From the NCBI RefSeq assembly GCF_024198175.1, contig NZ_JAJVKV010000003.1, positions 496,001 through 560,000 of the forward strand: DNA of 64,000 bases, written 5' to 3'. The translations under genes were made by a program, and so were the position numbers. The DNA comes from Pyxidicoccus xibeiensis (lineage in GTDB: Bacteria > Myxococcota > Myxococcia > Myxococcales > Myxococcaceae). The notes under the pieces were generated by a model. It was not told the DNA's origin. It saw only the letters and a list, made by a program, of their open reading frames with translations, and ran no database searches. Shown here piece after piece: positions 60,854 through 64,000 of this stretch (position 1 is its first letter; every line of letters starts with the position of its first letter).

Positions 60854-61496
60854 GCGTCCGGAACCCCCTGGCGATGAGCCAGCCGCCCAGGAACAGCTCG
60901 AACAGGCCCCCGGGCCCGGAGAAGAGGATTCCCCACGGCAGCCCGAAGAGCTCGAGCACGGCCCCCAGCGCCAGAAGCCCGTAGCCCACCACGCCCACCA
61001 GCGGGAGCAACGAGGGAAGAAGCCGGGAGCGGTGCAGCGACAGGAAGCACGCCACGCTGCCGGCCCCCAGGATGAGCATCGCGAGCTGGTAGGCCCAGAA
61101 GTTCCCCTTCGAGAGAAGGTTGGACAGCGTCACCAGCTCCGGCGTCGCCTGCCCTTGCGCGGACTCTCCGAGCTGGAGGATGGACAGCAGGAATACCACT
61201 CCAACGAGGAGGAGCAGCGCCTCCATCACCCGCGTGCAGACGTACGCGAGGGCGATGCCCGGGCTGCGCTCACGGAGGATGGGAAAGAACAGCACGCCAA
61301 TCCCGACGACGAAGAGGGAGTTCAACAGGAGCAGCAGCGTGCCCCCGACGAACAGCGTCCGCTGACCGGCCAATACGGCCAGGTGCTCCGGCTCCTTCAG
61401 GACGGAGGTGACGAGCGCGGTGCCGATGCCGTACGCGAAGAACGGAAGGATGAAGAGGGCTCCCAGGGAGCGGGAGTGAAGGCGGGTGATGCTCAT
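60831..61496 (-). CDS. DUF4386-type integral membrane protein
   Basis: A 221-residue protein with about six membrane helices (LGALFILPFFAYGIGTALVT, TLLLLLNSLFVVGIGVLFFP, etc.). ATG 61496 has GGAG in place. The conserved polar pattern (IALAYVCTRVMEALLLLVGV, then LLSKGNFWAYQLAMLILG) is that of DUF4386 proteins, of unknown function, often found beside stress or efflux genes. The 3' end overlaps the Crp/Fnr remnant on the other strand by 23 bases. Confidence 0.8.
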   Translation of the reverse strand: MSITRLHSRSLGALFILPFFAYGIGTALVTSVLKEPEHLAVLAGQRTLFVGGTLLLLLNSLFVVGIGVLFFPILRERSPGIALAYVCTRVMEALLLLVGVVFLLSILQLGESAQGQATPELVTLSNLLSKGNFWAYQLAMLILGAGSVACFLSLHRSRLLPSLLPLVGVVGYGLLALGAVLELFGLPWGILFSGPGGLFELFLGGWLIARGFRTLTPSVAA

Positions 61497-61613
61497 CGCG
61501 AGGGCTCCAGAACGTTCAGCGACGTTGTGGCCTCGAGAGTAGGGAGGGGCGTCCTCGCCCGCATTGACGAGAGTCAACATCGGCTTCATGGCATCCGGAG
61601 ACGCCCGAGACCC

Positions 61614-62123
61614 TCAGTCCGGCAGCGTGTAGTCGAACGCGTACGAGTGCTTGCCCCCCTCGATGATGATGGCCATGGACCCGGTGAGCCCTTCCAGCTG
61701 GCCGGTGCCGGAGTCCGGCACCACGGTGAGGGACAGCTGCTGCGCCCCACGCGTCATCGTGCCCGAGTGCTGGAGGCAGAAGGTGCCCTCGCGGCCATCC
61801 AGGCTTCCACTGACGCGCTCCATCGCCACGTAGCCTCCCGACGTATTCCCGGCCGTCCTCAGGGCGAGCATCTGTCCCTTGCTGGTCGCCGCGAGCCCGC
61901 CGTGAAACGTCTTGTCGATGAGCATCCGGCCAAACGGCGACTCCGCGGCCCCCGGGTCCGGAGGCATGGGGGTCAGCTTGACGTCGAAGGGGCCGCTCGC
62001 ATGCTTCTTCATGGTCGTCTCTCCTGTGGTGGGCCTGGGCGCCGCTGCTCGCGGTCCAGCACAACCCTGAAGGACCAGCGCACAGAGCGCCAACATCCAC
62101 ACCTTCATCCGCGCTTCCATCAT
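61614..62123 (-). CDS. DUF3224-domain lipoprotein
   Basis: A 169-residue protein. ATG 62123 has GAGGAA upstream and the signal ends CALVLQGC; GGATG at 62108 is an alternative. The mature part is a DUF3224 domain: KKHASGPFDVKLTP, IDKTFHGGLAATSKGQML, GTFCLQHSGTMTRGAQQLSL and IIIEGGKHSYAFDYTLPD, a conserved allene-oxide-cyclase-like barrel of unknown role. Most DUF3224 proteins are cytoplasmic; the lipoprotein leader here is notable. Confidence 0.85.
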   Translation of the reverse strand: MMEARMKVWMLALCALVLQGCAGPRAAAPRPTTGETTMKKHASGPFDVKLTPMPPDPGAAESPFGRMLIDKTFHGGLAATSKGQMLALRTAGNTSGGYVAMERVSGSLDGREGTFCLQHSGTMTRGAQQLSLTVVPDSGTGQLEGLTGSMAIIIEGGKHSYAFDYTLPD

Positions 62124-62182
62124 CCGCTGTTCCTCGGCCAGGGTGGATGACCGCCAGATAGCGCCACCCGGCCGGGCCCGGA

Positions 62183-63037
62183 TTGCAAAAACGCGACACC
62201 TGCCCAGAATGCCGGGCGGTGAGCCGCCCCCGAATCGACGCGCCGCGTGGTGTCCTTCCACGCCCCGCCCCGGCGGGGAAGATTGTCCACGAGCGCTTCG
62301 CGCCCTCACCCGAGCTGGAGCACTACGTCCAGCACTTCTGGAGCGTGCGCTGGGATTTGCGCGACGAGGCGCCCGTGGTCGCCGAGACGCTGTCTCACCC
62401 GTGCGTCCACCTGGTCTTCGAGCAGGGCAAGGGCCGGGTGGTGGGGGTGCCCAGGCGCAGGTTCCGCCAGCGGCTGCAGGGCCAGGACCGCGTCTTCGGC
62501 ATCAAGTTCCGGCCGGCCACCTTCCAGCCCCTCCTGCGGGCGCCCGTCTCGAGCATCACCGACCGCATGCTCGGCCTGCGCACGGTGTTCGGCGCACGGA
62601 GCGATGCGCTCCGGCGCGCCATCCTCGGGGAGCCGGACCCGAGGCGGTGCGCGGCGCTCGCGGAGGACTTCCTGCGAGGACGACTGCCACCGCTGCCCGA
62701 GCCGCTCGCACGGCTCCGGGACGTGGTGGAGCGGCTGGCCTCGGACCCGGACATCACCCGGGTGGAGCAGGTCGTCGCGCTCACGGGCCTGGAGCCGCGC
62801 AAGCTGCAGCGGCGCTTCGACGCCGCCGTCGGCGTGAGCCCCAAGTGGGTCATCCAGCGCTACCGCCTGCACGAGGCCGCCTAGCAGCTCGCCCGGACGG
62901 ACGCGCCGGACATGGCGGACCTCGCGCTGCGGCTGGGGTACTTCGACCAGTCGCACTTCATCCGCGACTTCAAGGCCGTGGTGGGCCGCTCCCCCGGCCG
63001 CTACGTCGAGGAGGCCCGCGCGAGCCGGCGGGCCTGA
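62183..63037 (+). pseudogene. AraC-family regulator interrupted by an in-frame amber codon
   Basis: Reading continues in one frame from 62183 to the TGA at 63035-63037 except for a TAG at 62882-62884. Before it: an N-terminal DUF6597-like domain (ERFAPSPELEHYVQHFWSVR) and the first HTH of the AraC domain (VVALTGLEPRKLQRRFDAAV, then WVIQRYRLHEAA). After it: DMADLALRLGYFDQSHFIRD and VVGRSPGRYV, the second HTH. In homologues the codon is usually Glu or Gln (GAG to TAG is one step). The truncated product would lose the second DNA-binding helix. A sequencing error or suppression is possible. Confidence 0.8.
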
Positions 63038-63043
63038 CGGCGC

Positions 63044-63496
63044 TCAGGGCACGTTGGGCCACGGCTTCGAGCGCGGTCCCGCCATCCAGTTGTCGTGACG
63101 GCCGTCCCAGTACTGGAAGTTCAGCCCGGAGAGGTCCACGTCCTCCAGGCAGTTGACATGCACTGTGCGGAACTCACCGCCGAGCTCCGCCACGTCCCCC
63201 TCGCCGAAGCACATGATGCCGCAGCGCTTGCAGAAGGCGCGGTGGTTGGGGCTCGCGTCCACGCCGTACCTGCCGAGGCTGTCCGCGCCCGCCACGAGCC
63301 GGAAGGCGTGCGGCTTCACGTTGATGGTGGAGCCTCCCGCCTTGAGGCAGATGGTGCAGTTGCAGCGGTTCACCGGCACGGTGAGGTCCAGGTCCGCCTC
63401 GAAGCGCACGGCGCCGCAGTGACAGCCGCCGACGTACTTCTTCACGTGGGCGGGGTTCGGAAGCTGCTGCCAGTTGGTCTCGGTCTCAGGAGTCAT
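63044..63496 (-). CDS. GFA-family zinc protein (CENP-V/GFA domain)
   Basis: A 150-residue protein with the zinc-binding signature of glutathione-dependent formaldehyde-activating (GFA) domains: GGCHCGAVRFEADLDL, NRCNCTICLKAGGST and AFCKRCGIMCFGEG. These supply cysteines for two zinc sites. ATG 63496 (MTPETETNWQQLPNPAHVKK). Such proteins are often called S-(hydroxymethyl)glutathione synthase, but most have no proven activity. It converges with the AraC pseudogene. Confidence 0.88.
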   Translation of the reverse strand: MTPETETNWQQLPNPAHVKKYVGGCHCGAVRFEADLDLTVPVNRCNCTICLKAGGSTINVKPHAFRLVAGADSLGRYGVDASPNHRAFCKRCGIMCFGEGDVAELGGEFRTVHVNCLEDVDLSGLNFQYWDGRHDNWMAGPRSKPWPNVP

Positions 63497-63693
63497 CGCG
63501 GGTCTCTCCGATACATCGTGAGTTGATGCAGGGAGTTCTAGGCCCCGGCGATGACAGCCTTGTGTCAGGTTTCCTCCGAGGCACCCGGTGGGGCCCGGCC
63601 ACAAGGCTCAAGGCCCTGGCACGTCGGGGTGTTCGACTCCCAACAGTGGTCGTGGTAGTAACGCCGGATACCTGCTTCCGAGGGGGGGTGGGC

Positions 63694-64000
63694 ATGAACC
63701 GATTGATGCCCGCATCCGCTCACCCAGCACCCTTGTTCTCCACCCCCGTCCTGGCCCAACTGCTGGAGCGCCGCACCACCGGCCAGGTGCTGGGGGCGGT
63801 GGCCGCCATCCACCTGGGCCTGATGCACTTCGGGCTGCCCACGTGGCCGTGCCCCGTCCAGAGCGCGGTGGGACTGCCCTGCCCCGGCTGCGGGCTGTCC
63901 CGCGCCACGGCGGCGCTGCTTCACGGTGACTGGCGGGCCGCGCTGTCGTGGCACGCCTTCGCCCCCGTCATCCTGGCGGCGCTGGCGCTCATCATCGGGA
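63694..64000 (+). CDS. DUF2752 membrane protein (5' part, runs off the window)
   Basis: The frame from ATG 63694 is open to the window end (102 codons). AGGGGGGG lies 10 nt upstream. It contains PCPGCGLSRATAALLHGDW, the CPxCGxTR signature of DUF2752 small membrane proteins, and two hydrophobic helices (GAVAAIHLGLMHFGL and HAFAPVILAALALIIG). The cysteines may bind a metal. The C-terminus lies beyond the window. Confidence 0.75.
   Translation, partial: MNRLMPASAHPAPLFSTPVLAQLLERRTTGQVLGAVAAIHLGLMHFGLPTWPCPVQSAVGLPCPGCGLSRATAALLHGDWRAALSWHAFAPVILAALALIIG

Noticed and set aside
63610-63650. A tRNA 3' end around GGTGTTCGACTCCC
   Set aside because: The T-loop looks right but only two of five T-stem pairs form, and no acceptor or 5' half is found.

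Overview
The window looks like a chromosomal segment of a myxobacterium (Myxococcota, probably near Myxococcus, Corallococcus or Pyxidicoccus). It is very GC-rich with G/C-ending codons. It holds Hanks-type Ser/Thr kinases, an FHA-domain sigma-54-type activator, many lipoproteins and secreted metalloproteases, and a RoxA-type dihaem rubber-oxygenase homologue. The genus is inferred from gene content only. No complete rRNA, tRNA, insertion sequence, integrase or CRISPR array is seen.

Layout. (a) 0.3-9.4 kb: a LysR regulator divergent from an S9 peptidase, a LysR/LysE exporter pair, a WD40 protein, and the RoxA-like dihaem oxygenase with a perfect palindrome just upstream. (b) 9.5-15.3 kb: a cargo segment of secreted or lipidated proteins bounded by two 26-bp direct repeats. 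Both repeats match the 3' end (T-arm plus acceptor) of a tRNA or tmRNA, which suggests an old integrated element. A third tRNA-like end and an HxlR remnant lie inside. (c) 15.4-32.5 kb: mixed accessory genes, including an M4 protease, an acyltransferase, a nuclease-like/beta-helix fusion next to an AlkB dioxygenase, an XRE regulator, a histidine kinase, a Ser/Thr kinase and an M57-like protease.

(d) 32.6-42.7 kb: an eight-gene minus-strand fatty-acid beta-oxidation operon: crotonase, TetR, SDR, acyl-CoA ligase, two acyl-CoA dehydrogenases, thiolase and the FadJ/FadB-type multifunctional enzyme. It has a clear promoter (TTGACA-17-CATATT) with a 19-bp palindrome over the -35, probably the target of the operon's own TetR. 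(e) 42.8-47.5 kb: SoxR with an almost canonical SoxR box in front of a divergent quinone oxidoreductase, a glycosyltransferase, and a divergent TetR/SDR pair separated by three copies of GGAT-N5-ATCC. (f) 47.6-51.5 kb: an ankyrin protein with the same C-terminal beta-helix-like module as the nuclease-like protein at 21-23 kb, and a serine hydrolase.

(g) 51.6-60.8 kb: the most unusual block. An FHA-AAA+-Fis activator without a recognisable GAFTGA loop is divergent from a 1191-residue protein (Ala-rich coiled coil, DUF4781-like region, hydrophobic hairpin, four C-terminal GN..F...GD..xGN repeats). Two membrane-anchored Ser/Thr kinases follow, one with TPRs and one with an altered catalytic loop. 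This could be a phospho-signalling module that controls or delivers the large protein; this is inference. (h) 60.8-64 kb: small membrane and lipoprotein genes, an AraC-type regulator split by one in-frame amber codon, a GFA-type zinc protein and the start of a DUF2752 protein.

A recurring theme is gene debris at block junctions: VOC, HxlR, WG-repeat, LysR, Crp/Fnr and tRNA-end remnants. This suggests that the accessory regions turn over by deletion and insertion.
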